Virus record (IMG/VR): IMGVR_UViG_3300008120_005414
Location: 1 to 21,436 of that record
Length of the DNA: 21,436 bases
Reading direction: 5' to 3' (one strand)
Source: a virus
In this document: one piece after another, positions 11,566 to 18,371 of the stretch
How positions within the stretch are numbered: the first letter of the stretch is position 1
Layout of the letters: every line of letters begins with the position of its first letter
Made by a program: the position numbers and the translations under genes
Notes under the pieces: generated by a model
What the model was told of the DNA's origin: nothing
The model's input: the letters and a program-made list of their open reading frames with translations, nothing else
Database searches by the model: none

Positions 11566-13209
11566 ATGTCTAACTTAAAAAATACTTATGGCTTTTCATC
11601 CAGCCTTTTAGATGCAATTCGTAGCGTTCATGAAACTTCTAATCAAGATGTTGAACAAATCGATGAAATTTCAAAAAACGCAAAAAAACGGTATATGGGC
11701 TCAGCGGTCGCTGATCTTACCAGTCGTGCTTATGACCATGGAGTTCATACTGCCGGACCTTACAACCGAACCAATAAAGATATCGCTGACGCTAAACGTA
11801 AGATAAAAAATCGTCAAGTTGGCATTTATCGTGCGACTCAAGAAGAAGTCGAACTTGATGAAGCAGTTCCTTATACACTTGGCGGTAGACCCGATAAGTC
11901 TAATGTCTATAAAGTGCATAGACAAGATTGGAAAGGCAATTGGTCACATAATCCTGGAGACACATATCATTCTTTGGATGACGCAAAAACTGTTGCTAAA
12001 AATATGAAAAAAGGTGCTAGTAGCACTGTAAAAACAAAGATAACTAAACACGCAAGAACAAAATTGGCTGGCCCTAAAGGTGTACTACCAGAAGAAGTTG
12101 AACTTGATGAAGGTGGAATGCCTAGTTCAGTTATTCGGTCAAAACAAAAATATGCTGCCATGACCAATCAAGAATTTGCTGATCTACATGGACATAAACC
12201 TGAAGAGCAATTAAGACAAATGGCTTGGTCACATGGTTATGGCAAAATGAGTCCACATTATTGGAATCGAGTTCAAAAAGCTAAAGCAGCTCAAATGAAA
12301 GAAGAAGTTGATCTTGATGAAGCCGATCAGATTGATGAAATTTCAAACAAAGCAAAAGCAAAATATTTAGGTAGAGCGGTTGGCGATTTAACACTTCGCT
12401 CTCAAGAACACGGTTTCCATACAGGCGCCAACTTTTATGGTAAACGCACGCATCCACCACATGATTACGCAGATGCTAAGCGGAAAATAAAAAATCGTCA
12501 AGTTGGCATTTATCATGCAACAAAAAACATTGCTAAGGAAGAAGTTGATCTTGATGAAGCCGATCATACCTATCCATTTAAAGCTAATCAGTTAGCTCCA
12601 TTAGTCGTTCAGCTTCGGGCACTTCTTAACTTCCTATCTAAGTCTGGTTCTCTTAAAAAGTCTATGCGAGAGCACGCAGAACTAGTTGAAGCATACATCG
12701 GCGAAGAGATTACAGAAGAGCGGCTAGAAGAAATGATTTCCTTTATCGATGATCTAATGGAAGGTCGTCCAAAGGGTTCAAAGAATAAGTCAAAGATGGC
12801 TTCCGCTCCTAAGCCAGAAGCCCGCAGTGAAAGAGGCGAAGCCTCATCATCAGAAGAAGATGATGATTATGAAGACGCACACCCAACAGCCAGTCGTGAT
12901 GGTCGCCACATTATTCCAGAATTAAATGGTGCCGCTGGTGATAAAAAAGGTGATACTGTTCAGACATCTGGTGGTCAGCGTCACGTACCTCAACACGTTG
13001 CAACAAAGATGGTATCTCATCTTATGTCGCTAAAACCAGCTGAGCGCGCTGAGCATTCTGCTCATATCTTTAATGGTTCAGTACCAAAAGTCAAAACATT
13101 GAATCATGTAAAGACTAATGTACTAATTAAGCAGATGGGTTCTGAAAAGAAAATTGGCTCTGACGCTGGTGTAAAGCGCGGCCGCGGTCGTCCTAAAAAG
13201 GCAGTCTAA
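11566..13209 (+). CDS. large modular repeat protein with candidate prohead-protease sites and AT-hooks
   Basis: The product is 547 residues. Modules of about 70-80 residues are divided by acidic linkers ending I-D-E or L-D-E: sites at 32-34, 97-99, 180-182, 250-252, 256-258 and 329-331. Modules 35-99 and 259-331 are repeats of each other (ISxxAKxxYxGxAVxDLT...DAKRKIKNRQVGIY). The C-terminal half has a helical part (332-398), an AT-hook-like EGRPKGSKNK (399-408), an acidic Ser/Asp/Glu stretch, and a final KRGRGRPKKAV, a classic AT-hook core. T4 gp21 cuts after [L/I]-x-E, so this may be a head polyprotein processed into DNA-binding peptides. That is inference. A GGGG ribosome site lies at 11557-11560. 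Confidence 0.72.
   Translation: MSNLKNTYGFSSSLLDAIRSVHETSNQDVEQIDEISKNAKKRYMGSAVADLTSRAYDHGVHTAGPYNRTNKDIADAKRKIKNRQVGIYRATQEEVELDEAVPYTLGGRPDKSNVYKVHRQDWKGNWSHNPGDTYHSLDDAKTVAKNMKKGASSTVKTKITKHARTKLAGPKGVLPEEVELDEGGMPSSVIRSKQKYAAMTNQEFADLHGHKPEEQLRQMAWSHGYGKMSPHYWNRVQKAKAAQMKEEVDLDEADQIDEISNKAKAKYLGRAVGDLTLRSQEHGFHTGANFYGKRTHPPHDYADAKRKIKNRQVGIYHATKNIAKEEVDLDEADHTYPFKANQLAPLVVQLRALLNFLSKSGSLKKSMREHAELVEAYIGEEITEERLEEMISFIDDLMEGRPKGSKNKSKMASAPKPEARSERGEASSSEEDDDYEDAHPTASRDGRHIIPELNGAAGDKKGDTVQTSGGQRHVPQHVATKMVSHLMSLKPAERAEHSAHIFNGSVPKVKTLNHVKTNVLIKQMGSEKKIGSDAGVKRGRGRPKKAV
11656..11862 (+). repeat. coding repeat, copy 1
   Basis: Residues 31-99 of the 11566 protein. A 27-base stretch at 11803-11829 (codons for IKNRQVGIY) is identical to 12487-12513 in copy 2. 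Confidence 0.85.
12328..12558 (+). repeat. coding repeat, copy 2
   Basis: Residues 255-331, homologous to copy 1 with a few extra residues before the DYADAKRKIKNRQVGIY segment. The linkers at 12301-12329 and 12540-12568 (EEVDLDEAD) share 29 identical bases, indicating recent duplication or gene conversion. Confidence 0.85.
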
Positions 13210-13210
13210 T

Positions 13211-13423
13211 ATGCCTATTTTTGGCAATATAATAGTACAAAATGACGTCTCTACTGCTGCAATAAGTAGAGACGTTAGTGAAGTTAAGACATTTGATGAG
13301 TTACGACAATTAGCTGTAGCAGTTAATGATATAAAAGTTGCCAAAGAAACTAGAACAGAAAATAAAATAAATAGTAAGAAAACTTCTAGATATTTAGAAG
13401 ATCTTACGAATAAAGGAGACTAA
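13211..13423 (+). CDS. small unknown protein
   Basis: The product is 70 residues (MPIFGNIIVQ...), starting one base after the previous stop. It is helical and basic in its second half (KETRTENKINSKKTSRYLEDL). No family is recognised. It is probably a linker gene in the structural operon. Confidence 0.65.
   Translation: MPIFGNIIVQNDVSTAAISRDVSEVKTFDELRQLAVAVNDIKVAKETRTENKINSKKTSRYLEDLTNKGD
13366..13373 (+). promoter_or_regulatory. candidate late promoter AATAAATA
   Basis: A near-exact late box lies 52 bases ahead of the virion gene at 13425, inside the end of the 13211 gene. Confidence 0.35.
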
Positions 13424-13424
13424 A

Positions 13425-14237
13425 ATGGCACAATGGGGTAATGTCGATAACGCGGCTAATTCATGCCTATGGGCAGTAGCTGGATTTAATAAAACTGCTA
13501 ATTCAACAAATCAAACAGCATTTTTTGGTAATACAACTGCAGATGCGTATATAACTGGCGAAACAGTTGGCCTGTTTGGTGCAGATGCTACAGAAACTAC
13601 AGTAGCAAATGGTTCGCTACTTTCATTTACTGTAACATTTACTGGTTCAGGTTATCTTGCTAATACTACTGTCACCGTAACTGGTAATGGTACAGCTAAT
13701 GCTACTGCTAACTCTACGGGCAGAATTAGTTCAGTTAATGTTGTTGCTAATGGTAGCAACTATACTAGTAAACCAACAGTTACTATTGCTGCGCCTACTG
13801 CCGTAACATTTAATGGTAATACAGCTGTATCAAGCACAAATAAGTTTATTACGCTAGCTTCAAATCCATTTCTTGTCGGTGATGCAATTACGTATTCAGT
13901 AACGGCAGGTAATACGGTTGTATCTCCTCTTACAAATAATGCAGTGTTTTTCGTATCTTTGTCAAATTCCAGTGGTATACAGCTTACAAGTAACTTAGGT
14001 AATACTACTCCAATTTCTTTGATACCAACTACAGTATCTGAAACTGGTCAAAAACTTACTGGTCAAACCGCAACTGCTGAAGCAGTATTAACAAGCGTAC
14101 GTAATAATTATCACGCTGGTTGGGTAGTTCGTACAGTTGGATCAGGCGGCCGCGCTGGTCGTGTGCAGTACGAAACTCTAGTAGCTATGGGTTCAATGAC
14201 TGGTGACGCTGAAGACGATATTCTAAAGGATTTATAA
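13425..14237 (+). CDS. beta-rich virion structural protein
   Basis: The product is 270 residues, rich in Thr, Asn, Ala, Gly and Val. Starts with MAQWGNVDNAANSCLWAVAG; repetitive beta segments follow (TVTFTGSGYLANTTVTVTGNG, then TGRISSVNVVANGSNYTSKP), and it ends with VRTVGSGGRAGRVQYETLVAMGSMTGDAEDD. I recall this start and end from structural proteins of marine T4-like phages. The repetitive middle resembles fibre or decoration proteins. AAAGGAG precedes the start by six bases. It has no enzyme motif. Confidence 0.75.
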   Translation: MAQWGNVDNAANSCLWAVAGFNKTANSTNQTAFFGNTTADAYITGETVGLFGADATETTVANGSLLSFTVTFTGSGYLANTTVTVTGNGTANATANSTGRISSVNVVANGSNYTSKPTVTIAAPTAVTFNGNTAVSSTNKFITLASNPFLVGDAITYSVTAGNTVVSPLTNNAVFFVSLSNSSGIQLTSNLGNTTPISLIPTTVSETGQKLTGQTATAEAVLTSVRNNYHAGWVVRTVGSGGRAGRVQYETLVAMGSMTGDAEDDILKDL

Positions 14238-14241
14238 TTAA

Positions 14242-14526
14242 ATGTCTGATCGTGCTAAAAAGATAAGTGAATTAACTGCGCTTACATCAGCCTCGGAGGA
14301 CGATCTATTAGTAATAGTAGACGCTCCTTCGGGAACTGCTGCTACCAAAAAAATTACAGTCGGTAATCTATTTGGTAATTCGCAGGCAAATGTCGTAATC
14401 TATGGTGCAACTCCAGCAAATAGTACGATTACTATTAAACAGGGTACATTGTTATATAGCAACAGTTATCTTTATATAGCTGTTGCTAACAATGTAGTAA
14501 AGAGGGTGGCTCTAGAGTCATTCTAA
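14242..14526 (+). CDS. small virion or fibre-associated protein
   Basis: The product is 94 residues. The N-terminus KKISELTALTSASEDDLLVIVD...ATKKITVGNLFGN is a segment common at the start of phage tail-fibre and structural proteins (K-I-S-E-L-x-A-L...D-D-L). Here it stands as a short protein with a beta-rich C-terminus (TITIKQGTLLYSNSYLYIAVANN). It may be a trimmed fibre adaptor. It follows the 13425 gene by four bases. Confidence 0.7.
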   Translation: MSDRAKKISELTALTSASEDDLLVIVDAPSGTAATKKITVGNLFGNSQANVVIYGATPANSTITIKQGTLLYSNSYLYIAVANNVVKRVALESF

Positions 14527-14530
14527 ATTA

Positions 14531-14867
14531 ATGAAATGTGAAACCTTGGATAATAGTAATTTTTTATTATATGCAGCTAAACATTATGATAATCCACAAT
14601 GTTTTGATACTAAAGAATTTTATGACGATCTGAAAAGGTTTAAGATTGATTATCAATCATCTTCAAGTTCTTTACAATTTATTTGGTATAGAACCTACTA
14701 CGCGTATGCTGTTCTTGTCTTTAAAACACCATCATGAGTGTTTAAAACCATTCCTAATACTATTCAATACTATGCCAGAATGTATATTTAACGTTGAAGG
14801 TCGAGATATACTAAACAGCGATATAAGTATGGATAATCAAATAGTAGAAGTACTAAGGAAAATCTAA
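14531..14867 (+). pseudogene. broken gene of a conserved T4-like marine phage protein
   Basis: Two overlapping frames give one protein family. The first, from 14531, reads MKCETLDNSNFLLYAAKHYD...FYDDLKRFK and then goes off into unrelated sequence, ending at 14737. The second, open from 14646 in another frame, reads IINHLQVLYNLFGIEPTTRML...LFNTMPE...VEVLRKI and ends at 14867. From memory, intact relatives join these parts through roughly 20 residues (RLFNRY..GELKERL-like). So about 60 bases seem lost with a frame change near 14643, exactly at an inverted repeat GATTGAT-T-ATCAATC (14644-14658). A sequencing error or programmed shift would not explain the missing middle. Confidence 0.6.
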
Positions 14868-15142
14868 TGAAAACATTTATGCAATTTATCACTGAACGAG
14901 GTGAAGATTCTAAGGGATACTATCGTTCAACTGAGAGTGGTGCAGGTCTTACTAGAAAGGGCGCTAAACACTTCGGCATTCAAACTGCAGTAACCGGAAA
15001 GGTTAAACCTGGATCAAAAGCGGCTAAACGTCGTAAATCGTTTTGTGCGCGCATGTCTGGGATGCGTGGTCCTATGAAAGATGAAAAAGGTCGTCCAACA
15101 CGAAAAGCTATGTCTCTTAGAAGATGGAGATGCAGAACATGA
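14867..15142 (+). CDS. small basic protein (DUF6321-like) with capsid-targeting-like leader
   Basis: The product is 91 residues. The leader MKTFMQFITE closely matches the T4 internal-protein leader MKTYQEFIAE, including the I-x-E end. The rest is very basic: GLTRKGAKHFGIQTAVTGKV, KPGSKAAKRRKSFCARMSGM, then DEKGRPTRKAMSLRRWRC. I believe this is the domain called DUF6321, of unknown role. The charge suggests DNA contact inside the head. The start forms TAATG with the preceding stop. Confidence 0.75.
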   Translation: MKTFMQFITERGEDSKGYYRSTESGAGLTRKGAKHFGIQTAVTGKVKPGSKAAKRRKSFCARMSGMRGPMKDEKGRPTRKAMSLRRWRCRT

Positions 15143-15408
15143 TATCCTTCAAACAATTTTCAGAAGCTTGTTGGGATGGTTATAAAAAAATTGGTATGAA
15201 GAAAAAGGGCAATAAAATGGTGCCTAACTGTGTACCCGTAGGCGAAGATATTACCGCAATTCCAGCTAATAATGCTGGATCTGGTAATGTAAAGGGATTT
15301 GATCCTGTGTTAGGTCAACCTATGACTAAAAGAATAAAACCTGTTGGAAAAATGATTGATGCAATGACGAATCCAAAAAAGAAGACTAAAATCGACACAC
15401 GAGTGTAG
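15139..15408 (+). CDS. small protein with capsid-targeting-like leader
   Basis: The product is 89 residues. I chose the ATG at 15139 over 15124: it overlaps the preceding stop (ATGA) and has GGAG nine bases upstream. It begins the leader MISFKQFSEA (F-x-E end). The body, CWDGYKKIGMKKKGNKMVPNC, is a short basic motif seen beside DUF6321-like proteins in marine phages, as I recall. The C-terminus is Lys/Pro rich. Function unknown. Confidence 0.7.
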   Translation: MISFKQFSEACWDGYKKIGMKKKGNKMVPNCVPVGEDITAIPANNAGSGNVKGFDPVLGQPMTKRIKPVGKMIDAMTNPKKKTKIDTRV

Positions 15409-15418
15409 AGATTAAGAA

Positions 15419-15853
15419 ATGCAATTTAAGATTATGATTTTTTTGGCAATATTGACGTTCGTAGGCACTGTGGTTGGCGGTGCCTTTTTTTATTATAAGG
15501 ATTCGCAAGCTACTATCGCTGCATTAAATCAACAAACTGCTACGCTTACGCAAGCTGTTGATCAACAGAAAGAAGCGATAGAGGCTATGGAGCAATCTAT
15601 TCGAGATCAAGCAGCAATTCGCGAAGACATGATGAAAGAAGTTGAGTCTGCTAGAAAAGATGTAGAGAAGTTGCAAACTAAGATTGCTTCACATGATTTT
15701 AAATTAATAGCAAGTGAAAAGGCAGGATTGCTTGAAAAGAAAATTAACAGAGCAACTAACGATGTGATGCGATGTTTCGAGATCGCCACAGGGGATGCAA
15801 TATTACCAGATGAAAAGAATAATCAGTGTTCTGATCTGCTCGCTCGCCCTTAG
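15419..15853 (+). CDS. inner-membrane coiled-coil protein, i-spanin candidate
   Basis: The product is 144 residues. A single N-terminal membrane segment (about 5-26, IMIFLAILTFVGTVVGGAFFYY) precedes a long Gln/Glu/Lys coiled coil (about 30-120) and a C-terminal part with two cysteines. The next gene, an LSGC lipoprotein, starts inside its 3' end. That topology and overlap are the hallmarks of Rz/Rz1-type spanins, which fuse inner and outer membranes in the last step of lysis. No sequence family match was made, so the call rests on architecture. Confidence 0.6.
   Translation: MQFKIMIFLAILTFVGTVVGGAFFYYKDSQATIAALNQQTATLTQAVDQQKEAIEAMEQSIRDQAAIREDMMKEVESARKDVEKLQTKIASHDFKLIASEKAGLLEKKINRATNDVMRCFEIATGDAILPDEKNNQCSDLLARP
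15463..15491 (+). terminator. terminator-like hairpin inside the i-spanin candidate
   Basis: AGGCAC (15463-15468) and GTGCCT (15480-15485) form a stem with an 11-base loop, followed by an unbroken T-run to 15491 and ATT. It looks like a full intrinsic terminator but lies in codons for the membrane segment (V-G-G-A-F-F). Confidence 0.45.
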
Positions 15854-16184
15854 TGGTTGTGCGACACTTAAAAAAGAGTTAGTAGTTCGCACAAAGCCTA
15901 TCGAGAAGCCTAAGCTCGACGTACCCATGCCACAACCTGTGAAGATGCAATCTATGCAATGGGTCGTCATCACCGATAAGAATTATAATGATGTGATTGA
16001 AACTGTCAAAGATCCAAATGGTCTAGTATTTTTAGTAGCTTTAGATGAAACAAGCTACAAAAATTTAGCTCTAAACAACGCTAATCTTTTAAGATTCATT
16101 CGTGAACAAAAGTCAGTCATAGCTGCATATAAGCAATACTACGAAAAACCTAAAGAAGACGCACAACCCGATGAACAAAAATGA
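15810..16184 (+). CDS. outer-membrane lipoprotein, o-spanin candidate
   Basis: Start chosen at 15810 so that the product opens with MKRIISVLICSLALSGC, a standard lipoprotein signal with lipobox L-S-G-C; an in-frame ATG at 15795 would add five residues. The product is 124 residues. The mature part is Pro/Lys rich (TKPIEKPKLDVPMPQPVKM), then has a globular segment (WVVITDKNYNDVIETVKD) and a helix IREQKSVIAAYKQYYEKP. Proline-rich, lipid-anchored partners are typical of o-spanins, but this one is longer than most. It overlaps the i-spanin candidate by 44 bases and the next gene by 14. Confidence 0.6.
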   Translation: MKRIISVLICSLALSGCATLKKELVVRTKPIEKPKLDVPMPQPVKMQSMQWVVITDKNYNDVIETVKDPNGLVFLVALDETSYKNLALNNANLLRFIREQKSVIAAYKQYYEKPKEDAQPDEQK

Positions 16185-16539
16185 CGAAGACTACAAAACT
16201 CAGATAGCACTTCTTGAAAAAGACGTGTCTCAGGTTACTGTGTTTTTAGGTAAATTAGATTCAGCTATTGAAAAGTTGTGTGATGTCTCTACGTCTATTA
16301 AAGAACTACTTGCAGTTCATGATCATAAACTCACTCAACAGAGCGAAGTCAATTCTGAGATCTATGACATGATCAAAGAATTAAAGATTGAAAATCACAA
16401 AGAACACTTAGAAACTAAATTACAATTAGATCAATTAGCCGTGCGTATCTCTAGTCTTGAAAAATGGAAGTATACCATCGTTGGTGGAGCTGCCGTTGCA
16501 GGGTTTATTCTCTCTTATGTTACAAAGGCATTTACATAA
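16171..16539 (+). CDS. coiled-coil protein with C-terminal TM, XhlA-like
   Basis: The product is 122 residues. A long helical region is followed by SSLEKWKYTIVGGAAVAGFILSYVTKAF, a C-terminal membrane anchor. Small phage proteins ending in LEKWKxxxxGG plus a TM (XhlA-type, DUF-labelled) lie in lysis cassettes, often with holins or endolysins. Here it follows the spanin-like pair, so a lysis or envelope role fits. No endolysin is seen in the window. Confidence 0.6.
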   Translation: MNKNDEDYKTQIALLEKDVSQVTVFLGKLDSAIEKLCDVSTSIKELLAVHDHKLTQQSEVNSEIYDMIKELKIENHKEHLETKLQLDQLAVRISSLEKWKYTIVGGAAVAGFILSYVTKAFT

Positions 16540-16587
16540 TATTACTTTAATGATATAATCAACTATGTTGGTTAATCAAAGTAGTAT
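16539..16587 (+). promoter_or_regulatory. long hairpin ending directly at the primase start codon
   Basis: ATATTACTTT (16539-16548) pairs with AAAGTAGTAT (16578-16587). After a three-base bulge, GAT and TAATCAAC (16552-16554, 16556-16563) pair with GTTGGTTA and ATC (16567-16577), leaving a TAT loop. The ATG at 16588 is the very next base, and no clear ribosome site is seen. TATAAT (16554-16559) is also inside the element and may be a promoter box. Confidence 0.55.
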
Positions 16588-17610
16588 ATGATGTCTCTCT
16601 GGATAGATCAAAAATACATCAATCTTGTCTCTGTTAGGTTAGAGCAGTTCAAACAAAAGGATCGTGAACTGTTTAACTTTCGCTGCCCTGTGTGTGGTGA
16701 TTCTCAGCGGAGTAAGATCAAAGCACGAGGATGGATCTTCAATAAGAAGGGCAAGTATCGCTTTTATTGCCATAATTGTTCTGCCTCGATGACTTTCTCT
16801 AATTTCCTCAAGTCTCTTGATGTGGTGCTCCATCAAGAATATATGAAAGATATGTTTATCGAGAATAATCTTGATAATCCTTTGCCATTGTCTAAGCCCG
16901 ATATTACCAAGATCGAAGTACCAAAGTATAAGATTGATTCTCCTCTCAAAAACCTGACTAAAATATCTTCACTTGCTTGGGACCATCCTGTTAAGAAATA
17001 TGTGATGAGTCGAAAGATCCCAAGTAATGTTCAATATAAGATATTTTTCTGCCCTAAATTTAGGAGTTGGGTAAATACATTTATACCAGATAAATTTATT
17101 GACATCGAAAAAGATGAACCCAGACTTATCCTTCCGTTCTTAGATCGTGAAAAGAACTTCTATGGATGTCAGGGAAGAAGTTTTAGTAAGACCGGCAATA
17201 GATATATAACTGTACTTTTAGACGAAGACAAACCAAAAGTCTTTGGTCTCGATACAGTCGATTTTACTAAGCACATCTATGTATTTGAAGGTCCTATAGA
17301 CTCCATGTTTATAGAAAATTCTATAGCTATGTGTGGTTCAGATCTGAGCGGATCATTAGATCTGAACAAGAAGAAATGTACTGTCATTTTTGATAATGAA
17401 CCAAGATCTCCACAGACCGTAAAGAAGATTGATAAGTATATCGCTTTGGGTTATAATGTGTGCTTTTGGCCAGATCGAGTGACTGGTAAAGATGTGAATG
17501 AGATGATTTTGAATGGTCATGATGCAGAAGAACTTAAAATCATCATAGACAAGAATTCGTATTCCGATATTGAAGCGAAATTACAATTACAAATGTGGAG
17601 AAAGTGTTAA
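16588..17610 (+). CDS. 61: DNA primase, T4 gp61-like
   Basis: The product is 340 residues, the size of T4 gp61 (342). Primase makes RNA primers for lagging-strand synthesis together with the replicative helicase. Seen: an N-terminal zinc-binding site with C-P-V-C (Cys33, Cys36) and C-H-N-C (Cys61, Cys64), then a TOPRIM-type catalytic core with VFEGPIDSMF (Glu234 and Asp238) and VIFDNEP (Asp269). An ATGATG start follows directly on a long hairpin. The gene ends as TAATG with thyX. The nearest match is gp61; DnaG-type identity is less likely given its size. Confidence 0.87.
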   Translation: MMSLWIDQKYINLVSVRLEQFKQKDRELFNFRCPVCGDSQRSKIKARGWIFNKKGKYRFYCHNCSASMTFSNFLKSLDVVLHQEYMKDMFIENNLDNPLPLSKPDITKIEVPKYKIDSPLKNLTKISSLAWDHPVKKYVMSRKIPSNVQYKIFFCPKFRSWVNTFIPDKFIDIEKDEPRLILPFLDREKNFYGCQGRSFSKTGNRYITVLLDEDKPKVFGLDTVDFTKHIYVFEGPIDSMFIENSIAMCGSDLSGSLDLNKKKCTVIFDNEPRSPQTVKKIDKYIALGYNVCFWPDRVTGKDVNEMILNGHDAEELKIIIDKNSYSDIEAKLQLQMWRKC

Positions 17611-18353
17611 TGATTGATGAAATTTCTAAATATGTGAATCGTCCCGTTAAACTCATGAGCTATACTCGTGGCGATATAGACTTTATGATCGATAATGGTG
17701 TCGTCAATGCTGATGATGATCTTCAAGACATGATTGCTTTTTGTGCTCGTGTATCAAACCCAAGCAATCAGCAGAATAGTTCTACTTCTGATAGGTTGAT
17801 TAAATATCTCGTAAAACATAAGCACTGGTCTCCCTTTGAGATGGCAAATGCATGTATTGAAATTAATACCACACGCGATATTGCCCGACAAATCCTAAGA
17901 CATCGTTCTTTTTCTTTTCAAGAATTTAGTCAGCGATATGCAGATCCAACGCGGGATCTCGGGTTTGAATATCGTGAAGCAAGACTTCAAGACACTCAGA
18001 ATCGTCAGAACAGTATTGAAACAGACGATCGTGAGTTAAATGATGTTTGGCTTGAGAAGCAACAAGCAGTCATTCGTGCAGCAAAAGATGCTTATGAGTT
18101 TGCTGTAATGAATGGTATTGCAAAAGAACAAGCACGTGCAGTCCTTCCAGAAGGACTAACTACTTCTAGAATGTATGTAAATGGAACAATTAGATCTTGG
18201 ATCCATTACATTGAAGTACGTACAGATCCAGGTACACAAAAAGAACATCGTATCATTGCAGAACAATGCGCACAAGAACTATCTAAAGTAGTACCAATTA
18301 TTTCAGAATTTGTATATAATAAGACGCCAGTAAGTGAATGGATCGGCCTTTAA
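17610..18353 (+). CDS. thyX: flavin-dependent thymidylate synthase ThyX
   Basis: The product is 247 residues. ThyX methylates dUMP to dTMP using FAD, NADPH and methylenetetrahydrofolate. The signature RHRSFSFQEFSQRY (residues 97-110) fits R-H-R-x7-S, with Gln where many have Asn. The C-terminal EQARAVLPEGLTTSRMYVNGTIRSW carries the dUMP-binding Arg/Ser segment. I chose the ATG at 17610: it forms TAATG with the primase stop and has GGAG nine bases upstream (17597-17600). The GTG at 17595 is rejected. It lies with primase and RNR in a nucleotide/replication operon. Confidence 0.93.
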   Translation: MIDEISKYVNRPVKLMSYTRGDIDFMIDNGVVNADDDLQDMIAFCARVSNPSNQQNSSTSDRLIKYLVKHKHWSPFEMANACIEINTTRDIARQILRHRSFSFQEFSQRYADPTRDLGFEYREARLQDTQNRQNSIETDDRELNDVWLEKQQAVIRAAKDAYEFAVMNGIAKEQARAVLPEGLTTSRMYVNGTIRSWIHYIEVRTDPGTQKEHRIIAEQCAQELSKVVPIISEFVYNKTPVSEWIGL

Positions 18354-18371
18354 CACATAACGAGAAGAACT

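Noticed and set aside
14640-14737. Programmed frameshift joining the two halves of the 14531 gene
   Set aside because: No slippery heptamer is seen, and the middle of the protein is missing, which a frameshift would not explain.
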